64,000 nt of DNA from Pseudaestuariivita atlantica (GCF_001205715.1 NZ_AQQZ01000004.1:434001-498000); one strand, 5' to 3'; shown: positions 36,042 to 46,459, counted from the stretch's first letter. Translations and numbers: made by a program. Notes: a model not told the origin generated them from the sequence alone.

Positions 36042-38150
36042 TTACGCGGATTCCTCGGCATCGGCATCGGGTTCGGGATCGAGGAAGCGGGTGTCGTCGG
36101 GTTGCCACGCGCGGATCGCGGCGATGATTTCGTGCCGGCGCATGGGCTTGGTCAGGCATCCGTCCATGCCAAGGGTGAGTTGTGACCTTTCGGCCTCGTC
36201 CACGGAATGGGCGGTCATGGCGAGGATGGGCACGTAGGCGCCAGTCGCTGTTTCGCGGGACCGGATTTCCGCCGTGGCCTGCCGCCCGTCGATCTGCGGC
36301 ATCGAGATGTCCATGAAGATCAGGTCGGGCCGGAAGCTTTCGTGCAGCTCCAGTGCCTCTGCCCCGTTGACGGCAAAGCGCAGGTCGATGTCGAGTGCGG
36401 CGACGCATTTTTCGAAGACAAGCTGGTTGGTCATGTTGTCCTCTGCCGTGAGCACGCGCATCGGGCGCGCGCCGCTTGTGCCGCGCCGGATCTGTGCGGG
36501 ACCATCCTGCACGCGGACGCGCAGCGTTTCCGTGTTGAGCGCGCCCAGTTCCTTCAGCTTGGCGAACAGCGTCTTGCGCGGGACAGGGTTTTGCAGGACG
36601 GCCTGGATCCCGGCCTCGTTCGCGGCCAGTTGCAGGCCGCCGAGGAAAGACGAGAGCAGCAGGATCGGCACGTTCGACCCGGATGAGCGGATGCGCCGGG
36701 CCAGCGCGACGCCGTCCATGCCCGGCATCACCTGGTCGGTCAGGACCAGGTCGATCGAGTCGTCGAGACGTTCAAGCGCCTCGGCCCCCGAGGCGCAGGT
36801 GACGGTTTCGATCCCCAGCACGCGCAACTGCTTGTCGAGGATCTGGCGATTCACTTCGAGGTCGTCGACGATCATCGCGCGTTTGAGGGTTTCCGGCAGG
36901 ACCGGCGGCGTGTCGGACGCGTCGGGCATGACCGGCATCACGACCTTGAACCCGAAACACGATCCCTTGCCTTCCTCGCTGTCGACCCAGATCTCGCCGC
37001 CCATCATGTCGACCAGCCGCTTGGAGATCGACAGGCCCAGCCCGGTGCCGCCGATGTTGCGGTGCGCGGCATTGTCGACCTGGTTGAAGGTGCCGAACAC
37101 GTCGTCGCGCGCATCTTCGGGGATGCCGATGCCGGTATCCTCGACCGTGACGTGGATGGAGGCGAGGCCCTCTTCCATCTCGATCCCGACGACGCGGATC
37201 AGCACGTAGCCTTCCTGCGTGAACTTCACGGCGTTGCCGAGCAGGTTGGTCAGGATCTGGCGGATGCGGCCCGCATCGCCCACCAGCCGCGACGGCAGGA
37301 ACATGTCGTAATCCACCAGCAGCGTCACACCCTTCTTCTGCGCGGCGGGCTGCATCAGCAGGACAAGGTCGTGCACCACGCGTTCAAGCTCGAACGGTTC
37401 GGGGTGCAGGATCATGCGGTTCGCCTCGATCTTGGAATAGTCGAGGACGTCGTTGATGATGACGAGCAGCGCCTCGCCCGAGCTTTTGATGGTGGAGACG
37501 AAGAGGCGCTGTTCTTCTGTCAGGTCGGTTTCGATCAGAAGGTCGGCCATGCCCACGACGCCGTTCATGGGTGTGCGGATTTCGTGGCTCATGTTGGCGA
37601 GGAAGGCGGATTTCGCCCGGCTTGCCGCCTCGGCCCGTTCCTGCGTCGCGCGCAGCCGGCTTTCGGCCTGTCTTAGCGCGGTCACGTTGTTGACGAGGCA
37701 GATCATGTTGCCCGCGCTGTCGCGCCGGTCGATCAGTTGCACGGCGCGGCCATCGACCAGATCGACGACCATGTCTTCGGGCCGGGGCTGTGTCCACCGG
37801 GCGCGCATCCGGTCGCGCCACTCCACCGGGTCGAGCCCGCCCATATCGACCAGCTTCGCGTTCATGAACATGTCGAGCAGTTCATCATGTGTCATGCCCG
37901 GCCCGAAATCGGGGTGAAACACGAAAGGCTGGGCGAAGCAGGCATTGCAGCGGACCAGCCGGTTTTTCGAATCGAAAAGCGCCACGCCGTGGCTGAGCGC
38001 GTCAAGCGTCCGCCACACCCCCGCCTCTGCCGCGATGCCGCGCACCGAAAGGTCGGCGCGGGCCTGCGACAGGCGGTCTTCAAGGTCCGTGATCTGCGCC
38101 TCAAGCTGCGCGATGCGCACCGTGCTGCTGCCGGTCTGGTCCGCCGCCAT
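36042..38150 (-). CDS. orphan hybrid sensor histidine kinase with two receiver domains
   Basis: Soluble protein of 702 residues. Order: coiled coil (about 10-35), PAS-7-like sensor (about 40-165), HisKA with H189 in MSHEIRTPMNG, HATPase with N-box NLLGNAVKF and G-boxes DTGIGIPEDARDD and GGTGLGLSISKRLV, receiver 1 (phospho-acceptor about D472 in LTDQVMPGMDG) and receiver 2 (about D614 in FMDISMPQIDG). There is no transmembrane segment, so it senses an internal signal. No response regulator gene is adjacent. It diverges from the alpha-2-macroglobulin operon. Confidence 0.9.
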   Translation of the reverse strand: MAADQTGSSTVRIAQLEAQITDLEDRLSQARADLSVRGIAAEAGVWRTLDALSHGVALFDSKNRLVRCNACFAQPFVFHPDFGPGMTHDELLDMFMNAKLVDMGGLDPVEWRDRMRARWTQPRPEDMVVDLVDGRAVQLIDRRDSAGNMICLVNNVTALRQAESRLRATQERAEAASRAKSAFLANMSHEIRTPMNGVVGMADLLIETDLTEEQRLFVSTIKSSGEALLVIINDVLDYSKIEANRMILHPEPFELERVVHDLVLLMQPAAQKKGVTLLVDYDMFLPSRLVGDAGRIRQILTNLLGNAVKFTQEGYVLIRVVGIEMEEGLASIHVTVEDTGIGIPEDARDDVFGTFNQVDNAAHRNIGGTGLGLSISKRLVDMMGGEIWVDSEEGKGSCFGFKVVMPVMPDASDTPPVLPETLKRAMIVDDLEVNRQILDKQLRVLGIETVTCASGAEALERLDDSIDLVLTDQVMPGMDGVALARRIRSSGSNVPILLLSSFLGGLQLAANEAGIQAVLQNPVPRKTLFAKLKELGALNTETLRVRVQDGPAQIRRGTSGARPMRVLTAEDNMTNQLVFEKCVAALDIDLRFAVNGAEALELHESFRPDLIFMDISMPQIDGRQATAEIRSRETATGAYVPILAMTAHSVDEAERSQLTLGMDGCLTKPMRRHEIIAAIRAWQPDDTRFLDPEPDADAEESA

Positions 38151-38273
38151 GCCTGCCTCCGCCTTCTTCCGGGGGCACAGTTGCGCAAACGGGTGAAGAT
38201 GGTCTTAAAGCGCTCCGGTTGTCAGAAACCAAGTCTCGTGGCACCATCGGAGCATTGATTAAGGGAGGTTCCG

Positions 38274-41200
38274 ATGCGCCGGTTCACGTGGATTTTCAGT
38301 CTGTTGGCCGTGATTGCGGCGCCGTTGGCGGCACAGTCGATTCTGCCGGGAGCGCGGTCTGTCGTGTCGGAAAACACCGACTTTTACGGATCCGACCTGC
38401 AAGCGCTGTTCGACACGACCGAAGAGGCATGCCGCAGGACATGCACGGCGAACGCGGCCTGCGTGGCCTACACGTTCAACCGGCGGTCGAATTCCTGTTT
38501 CCCGAAAAGCGCGGTGACCGAGAGGGAGGCCTATGACGGGGCGATCTCGGTCGAGATGGTTCGGCCCGACGCGGCGGCACGAGAGCGTGCCAAGGCGCGG
38601 CGGGCGGAACTGACGTTCCTTGGCGCGCGCGACCTGACGGCGGCGCGCAACCAGGCCGAGGGGCTGGGCCGCAAGCATCCCGGCGGCAAGTGGACGGTCG
38701 AGGTGCTGCTGGACGCGGTGCGCGACCGCCGCGAGGCCGGCAACCTGCGCGAGGCGCTGCACTGGCAGGGCGCGGCCCTGTCGCAGACCGACGACGCGGC
38801 GATGTGGCTGGATTACGCGCGGCTGGCGCGCGCGCAGAAGACGTCCAGCACCTCGGAAAAGCGGCGCAACGCGGCCACGGCCCTGTCGGCGCTGATGAAC
38901 GGCTACCTGCGCACGTCGAATACCGGGTTGCAGGTGACGATCCTGCAGGAGATGGGCGAGGTGCTGGAGATCGCCGGGCGCGGGCGCGACACGATCCGCG
39001 CGCTGCGGCTGGCGGAGACGATGCAGCCCCGGCCCGAGATCGTCGCGGCGCTGGACGCGGCCATCGGCAAGTACGGCTTCCGCATCGTCGAGCACCGGGT
39101 GGAAAGCGACCTTGCCCTGCCGCGCCTCTGCGCGACCTTCTCAGAGCCGCTGGTGCGGACCGGCGTCGATTACACCACCTACGTCCGACTGCCCGATGAC
39201 CGGCTGGCCGTGAGCGCCGAAGGCAACCAGGTCTGCGTCGACGGGGTCGAACATGGCAGCCGCTACCAGCTGACCTTCCGCGCGGGCCTGCCCGCGGCAA
39301 GTGGAGAGGAGCTGATCAAGGATGTCGCGCTGACGCTCTACGTGCGGGACCGGTCGCCGCAGGCACGTTTCCCCTCGCGCGCCTATGTCCTGCCCAAGAC
39401 GCCCGATGCGGGCGTAGCGATCGAGACGGTGAACCTTGATACCGTTGACCTGGTGATGCGCCGGGTGAGCGACCGCAACCTGTTGCGCGCGATGCAGGAC
39501 AGCTATTTCGGGCGGCCCCTGTCAGCGTGGTCCGAGGACCGGTTCGACCAGATCGCGGAGGAGGTCTGGACGGGCAGCGCCGAGGTCGAGAACACGCTGA
39601 ACCGCACGATGACGACGCGCCTGCCCGTGGGCGAGGTGATCGGCGGGCTGGAGCCCGGCATCTACGCGCTGACGGCGCGGGTTCCGGGTGTGGACCGCTA
39701 CGATGCCGATGGCGCGACGCAGTGGTTCCTGCTGTCCGATATCGGCCTGACGAGCCTGTCGGGCGCGGACGGTCTGCACGTCTTTGCCCGTGGTCTCGCC
39801 GGGGCCGATCCGATGGACGGGCTGGAGGTCACGCTGATCTCCCGCGCGAACCGGGTGCTGGGCACAGGCGTGACCGACGCCAGTGGCGCGGTGACGTTCG
39901 AGGCCGGGCTGACGCGCGGCACGGGAGGTGCGGCACCGGCGCTGATCACCGCGCGGCGGGGGGAGGAGGACATGACCTTCCTCACCCTCACCGATCCCGC
40001 GTTCGACCTGAGCGACCGGGGTGTTGCCGGCAACCCGCCCGCGCCGCCGATCGACGTGTTCCTGACGACCGATCGCGGAGCCTACCGCGCGGGGGAGACG
40101 ATCTTTGCCACCGCGCTGGTGCGGGACGGGCAAGCGAGTGCGCTGCCGGATGTGCCGCTGACGGCGATCCTGACAAGGCCCGACGGGGTGGAATACGCGC
40201 GCCATGTGAGCGCCGAGGGTGTCGATGGCGGCCACGTCTTCGACATGCCGACCGGTCCCACCGTGCCGCGCGGCTCGTGGGCCATCGCGGTCAAGGCGGA
40301 CGTGGATGCGCCGCCGCTCGCCACGGCGCGGGTCCTGGTCGAGGATTTCGTGCCCGAGCGCATCGATTTCGACCTGACCCTGCCGGACGGGCCGCTGCGC
40401 CTGACGGACCGTCCGCTGATGTCGGTCGAGGCGCGGTACCTGTTCGGAGCGCCGGGCGCGGACCTGCCGGTGTCGGCCGAGTTGCGCCTTGCCGCGACCC
40501 GCGCGGTCGAAGGCTTTCCCGGTTTCGAATTCGGGCGGCATGACGTGTCCTTCACCCCGCGCTCGCGGTTCCAGGACACGATCCGGACGGATGCGGCGGG
40601 AGAGACGCAGATGGTGCTGAGCTTCCCGCAGGTCGAGGAGACGGGCACGGCCTTTGCCGCGACGGTGATCGCCGAGATGTCTGAAGGATCGGGCCGCCCG
40701 GTCGAACGCGCGATCACCGCACAAGTGCTGCCCGGCACGCCACTGCTGGGAATCCGCCAGCAAGGCGGTGACGAGGTGGTGGCCGAGGGCGGTACGGCAG
40801 CGTTCGACCTGATCGGCCTGACGCCTGATCTGAAACCCGGCCGGTTCGAGGTGGCGTGGACGCTGAACCGCGTGCGGACGCGGTACCAGTGGTACGAGCA
40901 ATACGGCCGCTGGCAATACGAACCGATCACCACCCGCACCAAGGTCGCCGGTGGTACGGCGCTGATCGACGGTGCCCCCATCACGGTCGAGGCGGGCGTG
41001 GATTGGGGCCGGTACGAGCTGGTGGTGGAGCGCACGGACGGGCCGTATGCCAGCGCCTCGGTCAGTTTCTATGCCGGGTGGTTCGCGCCCGCCGATGCGT
41101 CGGCCACGCCGGACACGCTGGAACTGTCGCTCGACAAGCCCGCATACAGGGCCGGTGACACGGCGACGCTGACCGTCCTGCCGCGCGCAGCGGGCACGGC

Positions 41201-43697
41201 GCTGGTCACCGTCATGTCGAACCGCGTGATCGCGCGTGAGGTGGTCGAGGTGACGGCGGGCGAGAACCGCATCCCGCTGCTCGTGACCGAGGATTGGGGC
41301 GCGGGGGCCTATGTAACCGCGACCGTGATCCAGCCGATGCAGGGCGCGGCCCCGCGCACACCGATCCGCGCGCTGGGCCTTGCCTATGCCCGGATCGATC
41401 CGGGCGAGAAACGGCTGGCGGTGTCGATCGAGGCGGCGGAAGAGACCGCGCCGCGCGGGCCGCTGGACGTCGCCGTTCGGGTCGAAGGCGTCAGGGCGGG
41501 AGAGACTGCGCATGTGACGCTGGCCGCCGTCGATCTGGGTATCCTGAACCTGACCGGGTTCGCCTCCCCGGATCCGTCGGACCACTATTTCGGCCAGCGG
41601 CGGCTGGGGGTGGAATTCCGCGACCTGTACGGGCGGCTGCTGGACGGTCAGACCGGCGCGATGGGGCGCTTGCGGTCGGGCGGCGACGGCGGGGTCGAGG
41701 CGCGGCTGCAATCGCCGCCCCCGACCGAGGAACTGGTGGCCTTCTTTTCCGGCCCCGTGACGGTGGGTGCGGACGGGCTGGCGCGGGTGTCCTTCGATAT
41801 GCCGGCCTTCAATGGCACCGTGCGGTTGATGGCCGTCGCGTGGTCGGCCACGGGTGTGGGCGAGGCGGAGCGGGACGTGCTGGTGCGCGACCCGGTGGTG
41901 GTGGCGACATCGCTGCCCCGGTTCCTTGCTCCCGGCGACCGGTCCCGCCTGAAGGTCGAGATCACCCATGCCAAGGGCCCGGCGGGCGAGATGCTCCTGC
42001 GGCTGGAGGCGCGGGGCGTGAGCGTCGATCTGTCGGATATTCCGTCTTCGGTCACCGTCGCGCCTCAGGGGCGCGCGGTGGTGGAGATCCCTGTCACGGC
42101 GCAAGACCCCGGCGATCATGCGCTGGTGGTGACGCTGACGACACCCGACGGGACCGAGTTGCGCAAGCCGCTCACTCTCCCGGTGCGCGCCAACGACCCC
42201 GAGATCGCGACGACCCAGCGTTTCGCGCTGGCGGCGGGCGATACCTTCACGCTGACCGACGACGTGTTCGCAGGGCTGCGTGACGGGACCGGGTCGGCCA
42301 CCGTGTCGGCGGGGCCGCTGGCGCGGCTGGATGCGCCGGGGCTGTTGCAGGCGCTGGATCGCTACCCTTACGGCTGTACCGAACAGGTGACGAGCCAGGC
42401 GATGCCGCTTCTGTACCTGTCCTCTGTCGCCGAGGCGATGGACCTTGGCCGGGGCGACGCGATCCGCATGCGGATCGGGCAGGCGGTCGAGAGGGTGCTG
42501 AGCCGTCAGGGCGCGAACGGGGCCTTCGGCATGTGGCGCGTGGACAGCGGTGATCTGTGGCTCGATGCCTACGTGTCGGATTTCCTGAGCCGCGCGCGGG
42601 CGCAGGGGCACGCGGTGCCCGACCTCGCCTTTGACACGGCGCTGGACAACCTGATGAACCAGGTGAACTACGCCCCCGATTTCGACAACGGCGGGCAGGA
42701 TCTGGCCTATGCCCTGATGGTGCTGGCGCGCGAGGGGCGCGCGGCGATGGGGACGCTGCGGTACTACGCCGACGAAAAGCGCACGAACTTTGCCACGCCG
42801 CTGGCCGCGGCGCAGATCGGCGCGGCGCTGGCGATGTACGGCGACCAGGCGCGGGCCGACATGATGTTCGCGCAGGCCGTGCGGCAGACGGTGCGCCTGC
42901 CTGGCGAAGACCGCCTGTTCCGCGCAGATTTCGGCACGTCGCAGCGGGACCTGTCGGGGCTGTTGACGCTGGCGGTCGAGCATGGCTCGACCGTGGTGGA
43001 TCGCGAGGCGCTGACGCAGCTGATCAACGCGCGCGGGCGGCCCCGGTCGACGCAGGAGCAGGCCTGGGCCCTGCTGGCGGCGCAGGCGATGCTGCGCGAT
43101 CCGTCGCTGTCGGATGTGCGGGTGAACGGCCAGCCGATCGACGGGCCCTTCGTGCGCGTGCTGGAGGATCAGGCGATGGCGGATCCGCTGGCGATCACCA
43201 ACGGCGCGGCGGTCACGACCGACCTGACGCTGACCACCTTCGGTGTGCCCGACGTGCCGGTGCCTGCTTCGGGCTATGGCTATACCCTGACGCGGGCCTT
43301 TTACACGATGGACGGCGAGCCGATGCCGGGTATCGCGAATGTGGGCGACCGGTTCGTCGCGGTGCTGACCGTTTCGCCCGCCGAAAAGGGGCAGGCGCGG
43401 CTGATGGTGAACGATGCGCTGCCCGCCGGGTTCGAGATCGACAATCCCAACCTGATCCGCGCGGGCGACATCCGCGCGCTCGACTGGCTGAAACCGTCCC
43501 GCGCCGAGCATACCGAGTTCCGCGCCGACCGCTTCCTTGCCGCCGTGGACAAGCGCGACGAGAAGCCGATCACGCTGGCCTATATCGTGCGGGCGGTGTC
43601 GCCGGGCGTGTTCCACCACCCCGCCGCCACGGTCGAGGACATGTACCTGCCGCAGTTCCGCGCCCGCACCGAGGCGGGCCGGATCGAGATCCGGTGA
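38274..43697 (+). CDS. bacterial alpha-2-macroglobulin with N-terminal PAN domain
   Basis: Large exported protein of 1807 residues, thought to trap foreign proteases in the periplasm. A Sec signal (about 1-21, PLAAQS) has no lipobox, unlike E. coli YfhM. A cysteine-rich PAN/Apple-like domain (about 25-90) follows, then macroglobulin domains. The A2M and terpenoid-cyclase-like thioester domains have the intact thioester motif GCTEQ (C1368). A GGGAGG site precedes the ATG. First gene of a coupled operon ending in pbpC, so it probably guards the cell when the wall is breached. Confidence 0.93.
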   Translation: MRRFTWIFSLLAVIAAPLAAQSILPGARSVVSENTDFYGSDLQALFDTTEEACRRTCTANAACVAYTFNRRSNSCFPKSAVTEREAYDGAISVEMVRPDAAARERAKARRAELTFLGARDLTAARNQAEGLGRKHPGGKWTVEVLLDAVRDRREAGNLREALHWQGAALSQTDDAAMWLDYARLARAQKTSSTSEKRRNAATALSALMNGYLRTSNTGLQVTILQEMGEVLEIAGRGRDTIRALRLAETMQPRPEIVAALDAAIGKYGFRIVEHRVESDLALPRLCATFSEPLVRTGVDYTTYVRLPDDRLAVSAEGNQVCVDGVEHGSRYQLTFRAGLPAASGEELIKDVALTLYVRDRSPQARFPSRAYVLPKTPDAGVAIETVNLDTVDLVMRRVSDRNLLRAMQDSYFGRPLSAWSEDRFDQIAEEVWTGSAEVENTLNRTMTTRLPVGEVIGGLEPGIYALTARVPGVDRYDADGATQWFLLSDIGLTSLSGADGLHVFARGLAGADPMDGLEVTLISRANRVLGTGVTDASGAVTFEAGLTRGTGGAAPALITARRGEEDMTFLTLTDPAFDLSDRGVAGNPPAPPIDVFLTTDRGAYRAGETIFATALVRDGQASALPDVPLTAILTRPDGVEYARHVSAEGVDGGHVFDMPTGPTVPRGSWAIAVKADVDAPPLATARVLVEDFVPERIDFDLTLPDGPLRLTDRPLMSVEARYLFGAPGADLPVSAELRLAATRAVEGFPGFEFGRHDVSFTPRSRFQDTIRTDAAGETQMVLSFPQVEETGTAFAATVIAEMSEGSGRPVERAITAQVLPGTPLLGIRQQGGDEVVAEGGTAAFDLIGLTPDLKPGRFEVAWTLNRVRTRYQWYEQYGRWQYEPITTRTKVAGGTALIDGAPITVEAGVDWGRYELVVERTDGPYASASVSFYAGWFAPADASATPDTLELSLDKPAYRAGDTATLTVLPRAAGTALVTVMSNRVIAREVVEVTAGENRIPLLVTEDWGAGAYVTATVIQPMQGAAPRTPIRALGLAYARIDPGEKRLAVSIEAAEETAPRGPLDVAVRVEGVRAGETAHVTLAAVDLGILNLTGFASPDPSDHYFGQRRLGVEFRDLYGRLLDGQTGAMGRLRSGGDGGVEARLQSPPPTEELVAFFSGPVTVGADGLARVSFDMPAFNGTVRLMAVAWSATGVGEAERDVLVRDPVVVATSLPRFLAPGDRSRLKVEITHAKGPAGEMLLRLEARGVSVDLSDIPSSVTVAPQGRAVVEIPVTAQDPGDHALVVTLTTPDGTELRKPLTLPVRANDPEIATTQRFALAAGDTFTLTDDVFAGLRDGTGSATVSAGPLARLDAPGLLQALDRYPYGCTEQVTSQAMPLLYLSSVAEAMDLGRGDAIRMRIGQAVERVLSRQGANGAFGMWRVDSGDLWLDAYVSDFLSRARAQGHAVPDLAFDTALDNLMNQVNYAPDFDNGGQDLAYALMVLAREGRAAMGTLRYYADEKRTNFATPLAAAQIGAALAMYGDQARADMMFAQAVRQTVRLPGEDRLFRADFGTSQRDLSGLLTLAVEHGSTVVDREALTQLINARGRPRSTQEQAWALLAAQAMLRDPSLSDVRVNGQPIDGPFVRVLEDQAMADPLAITNGAAVTTDLTLTTFGVPDVPVPASGYGYTLTRAFYTMDGEPMPGIANVGDRFVAVLTVSPAEKGQARLMVNDALPAGFEIDNPNLIRAGDIRALDWLKPSRAEHTEFRADRFLAAVDKRDEKPITLAYIVRAVSPGVFHHPAATVEDMYLPQFRARTEAGRIEIR

Positions 43698-44245
43698 CCC
43701 AGCCCGTCGCGTCCATCCGGTGGCGCAGGCTGGACGGTCCGGGAGAGGATGCCTGCCGTCTCAGCCGGCAGGACAGCGGCTGGTTGCTGGTGGGCCATGC
43801 GCGGTTCGATGACAGCGCGCTGGATTACGTTGTCCGCTGCGATCCCGCGTGGCGCACGATCAGCGCGGACGTGGCCGGCACCGCGGAGGGCCGGGACGTT
43901 GGCTGGGCCTTTGCCCGTGACGCGGACGGATGGACGATGAACGGCGAGCGGCAGGACGTACCGCCCGAGGCACGGGACATCGACCTTGCCTTTACCCCGG
44001 CGACGAACCTGATGCCGGTCCGCGTGTTGCAACCGGGCCAGAAGGCCGGTGTGCGCGCGGCGTGGTTCCGGTGGCCCGAGGCACGGCTGGAGCTGCTGGA
44101 ACAGGTCTATGTCCGGGAGGACGAGGCGCGCGTGCGCTACGTCTCGCACACGACCGGCTTTCGCGCCGACCTGACGGTCAACGCGGACGGGTTCGTCACA
44201 GACTATCCGGGCTTGTGGCGGGCCGAGGAGCAGGGCGATGCGTAG
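43694..44245 (+). CDS. putative glycolipid-binding family protein (PF06475-like)
   Basis: Protein of 183 residues with no signal peptide or membrane segment. Family landmarks are an N-terminal IRWRRLDGPGEDACRLS, DIDLAFTPATNLMPVRVL and the C-terminal end DGFVTDYPGLWRAEE. The family is named from a structure with a lipid-binding-like cavity; function is unproven. It starts with GTG overlapping the stop of the alpha-2-macroglobulin gene and overlaps pbpC by 8 bp. This tight placement inside an a2m-pbpC operon is unusual. Confidence 0.75.
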   Translation: MTQPVASIRWRRLDGPGEDACRLSRQDSGWLLVGHARFDDSALDYVVRCDPAWRTISADVAGTAEGRDVGWAFARDADGWTMNGERQDVPPEARDIDLAFTPATNLMPVRVLQPGQKAGVRAAWFRWPEARLELLEQVYVREDEARVRYVSHTTGFRADLTVNADGFVTDYPGLWRAEEQGDA

Positions 44246-46274
44246 GCATGCAGTCCTTGTTGCGGCGTTGGCCCTGTGGGCGCTGGGCGCGGGGCTGGAT
44301 GCCGCGCGGGACTGGATCGACGCGACCGTGTTGCCGCCGCTGGTGGCCGAGACCTCGGTCGAGGTGCGGGACCGCGACGGGCTTTTGCTGCGCGCCTTCA
44401 CGGTCGAGGACGGGCGCTGGCGGCTGGCGGTGCACCGCGCGCAGGTCGATCCCGATTACCTGAAGATGCTCGTCCGGTACGAGGACAAGCGGTTCTACCG
44501 ACATGGTGGCGTCGACCCGGTGGCGCTGGCGCGGGCGGCCGTGTTGTCGCTGTGGCACGGGCGGGTCGTGTCGGGCGGATCGACCCTGACCATGCAGGTC
44601 GCGCGGCTGCTGGAGAACTCGGGCACCGGGCGCATGGCGGGCAAGCTGCGGCAGGTGCGGCTGGCGCTGAAGCTTGAGCGGGTCATGTCGAAGGACGAGA
44701 TCCTTGGCCTCTACCTGCTGCACGCGCCCTATGGCGGCAACCTTGAAGGCGTGCGCGCGGCGACGCTCGCGTATTTCGGGAGGGAACCGGCGCGGCTGAC
44801 CCCGGCGGAGGCGGCGCTGCTGGTGGCGTTGCCGCAAGCGCCCGAAGCCCGCCGCCCGGATCGCCGCCCCGAGGCCGCGCGCGCCGCGCGGCTGCGGGTA
44901 CTGGCGCGGCTGCACGAGGCCGGTCTGATCGCGGACGAGACGCTGGCGGTGGCCGATCGCGAACCCTTCCCCGAGGGCCGCACGCCCTTCCCGACCCTTG
45001 CCGCGCATCTGGCGGAGCGCGCGCGAGAGGCCGAGCCGACATGGCCGCGCCATGACCTCACCGTGGAGCGCGGCTTGCAGGTCGCGCTGGAGAAGCTTGC
45101 CGCGCAAACGGCGCGGGAGGCGGGGCGGCGGTTGTCGGTGGCTATCGTGGTGGCCGATCACGGGACGGGGGAGGTGCTCGCCTCGGTCGGGTCGGCGGGC
45201 TACCGCGACGAGGCGCGCGAGGGGTTCGTCGACATGACGCAGGCCAAACGCTCGCCCGGATCGACGTTGAAGCCGTTTGTCTACGCGCTGGCGTTTGATC
45301 GGGGGCTCGCCCATCCCGAGACGCTGATCGACGACCGGCCCGTCGATTTCGACGGCTACGCGCCGCAGAATTTCGACGGGGTGTACCGGGGTGAGTTGCA
45401 CGTGGCCGAGGCCTTGCGGCTGTCGCTGAACACGCCGGTGGTGCAGGTGGCGCAGGCGCTGGGTCCGGCGCACCTGATGTCGGCGCTGACGCGCACCGGG
45501 GCCACTCCCGAGTTGCAGGGAGAGGCGGCGGGACTTGCGGTGGTGCTTGGCGGGGTTGGCCTGACGCTGGAAGAGCTGACCCGCGCCTACGCCGCGCTGG
45601 CCCGGATGGGCGAGACCGCGCCGTGGCACTGGCGCAAGGGCGCCGAAGGGCCCGCGCCGCGCCGGTTGGTGGAACGCCGCGCGGCGTGGCAGGTGGGGCA
45701 CGTGCTGGCCGACCTGCCGCCGCCGCCCGGTTCGGTGCCGTGGCGCTTCGCCTACAAGACCGGCACGTCCTATGGCCACCGCGATGCCTGGGCGCTGGGA
45801 TGGGACGGGCGGCACGTTGTGGGCGTCTGGGTCGGGCGGCCCGACGGGACGCCGGTGCCGGGGGCCTTCGGCGCCGACATCGCCGCGCCGTTGCTGTTTG
45901 CCGCCTTCGAGCGGGTGAAGCCCGAGGTCGATCCCTTGCCCGCGCCGCCGCCCGAGACGCTGATCGTCGCGCAGGACCGGCTGCCCGCGCCCCTGCAACG
46001 GTTCCGCCCGCGCGGAGAGGTCGCGCGAACGGACGGGCCGAAGCTGGCCTTTCCGCCCGACGGCGCGCGCGTGGCGCTGGACCGGGGCGCGCTGACGGTG
46101 AAGGTGCGCGGCGGACGCGCGCCGTTCCTGTGGCTGGCCAACGGTGCGCCCGTGGGCGCGCGGGATCACAGGCTGGAGCGGGTGCTGGACGGGCTGGGCC
46201 GCGGCTGGACCGAGGTGACGGTGATCGACGCCGACGGCCGTGCCGCGCGGGCGCGGGTGGAGTTGACGGAGTGA
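44238..46274 (+). CDS. pbpC: penicillin-binding protein 1C
   Basis: Bifunctional peptidoglycan synthase of 678 residues anchored by one N-terminal helix (about 4-22). The glycosyltransferase family 51 domain has the catalytic glutamate E82 in YEDKRFYRHGGVD and GGSTLTMQVARLL. The transpeptidase domain has S342-x-x-K in SPGSTLKPF, the SLN-type motif SLNTPVV and KTGTSYG (from 507). A C-terminal BiPBP_C-like domain follows (about 590-670). Family knowledge: pbpC is the standard partner of bacterial alpha-2-macroglobulin genes. Confidence 0.93.
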   Translation: MRRHAVLVAALALWALGAGLDAARDWIDATVLPPLVAETSVEVRDRDGLLLRAFTVEDGRWRLAVHRAQVDPDYLKMLVRYEDKRFYRHGGVDPVALARAAVLSLWHGRVVSGGSTLTMQVARLLENSGTGRMAGKLRQVRLALKLERVMSKDEILGLYLLHAPYGGNLEGVRAATLAYFGREPARLTPAEAALLVALPQAPEARRPDRRPEAARAARLRVLARLHEAGLIADETLAVADREPFPEGRTPFPTLAAHLAERAREAEPTWPRHDLTVERGLQVALEKLAAQTAREAGRRLSVAIVVADHGTGEVLASVGSAGYRDEAREGFVDMTQAKRSPGSTLKPFVYALAFDRGLAHPETLIDDRPVDFDGYAPQNFDGVYRGELHVAEALRLSLNTPVVQVAQALGPAHLMSALTRTGATPELQGEAAGLAVVLGGVGLTLEELTRAYAALARMGETAPWHWRKGAEGPAPRRLVERRAAWQVGHVLADLPPPPGSVPWRFAYKTGTSYGHRDAWALGWDGRHVVGVWVGRPDGTPVPGAFGADIAAPLLFAAFERVKPEVDPLPAPPPETLIVAQDRLPAPLQRFRPRGEVARTDGPKLAFPPDGARVALDRGALTVKVRGGRAPFLWLANGAPVGARDHRLERVLDGLGRGWTEVTVIDADGRAARARVELTE

Positions 46275-46292
46275 CAGTTTAGGCGTGATCCC

Positions 46293-46314
46293 CGCGCGCC
46301 ATTGACGGCGCGCG
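46293..46314. terminator. terminator-like hairpin after pbpC
   Basis: CGCGCGCC-ATTGAC-GGCGCGCG, an 8-bp perfect GC stem without a T run, 18 bp after the pbpC stop. Confidence 0.45.
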
Positions 46315-46409
46315 CGGTGGCGATCCGGACGTCGGGCTTGGGTGCTTTATGGCGGCCATTTCCGCACAACACACTTGCTTTGCGCAATGACCAGCCAAAT
46401 CGCCGCCGC

Positions 46410-46459
46410 GTGGGGGCGCGCCGGCGATGGCGCGGCGGGCTGCGGCCTTGATTCCGCGC
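46410..46459. repeat. GC-rich intergenic repeat, copy 2
   Basis: Second copy of the repeat at 33038-33086, here between pbpC and gpmI. The region 46275-46541 contains otherwise only the hairpin after pbpC and no supported gene. Confidence 0.75.

Noticed and set aside
39522-43619. Open frame of 1365 codons on the minus strand
   Set aside because: It is antisense to the alpha-2-macroglobulin gene; its histidine- and arginine-rich composition is the usual shadow of a GC-rich gene.
44196-46169. Open frame of 657 codons on the minus strand
   Set aside because: Antisense to pbpC, with composition typical of a shadow frame and no recognisable domain.
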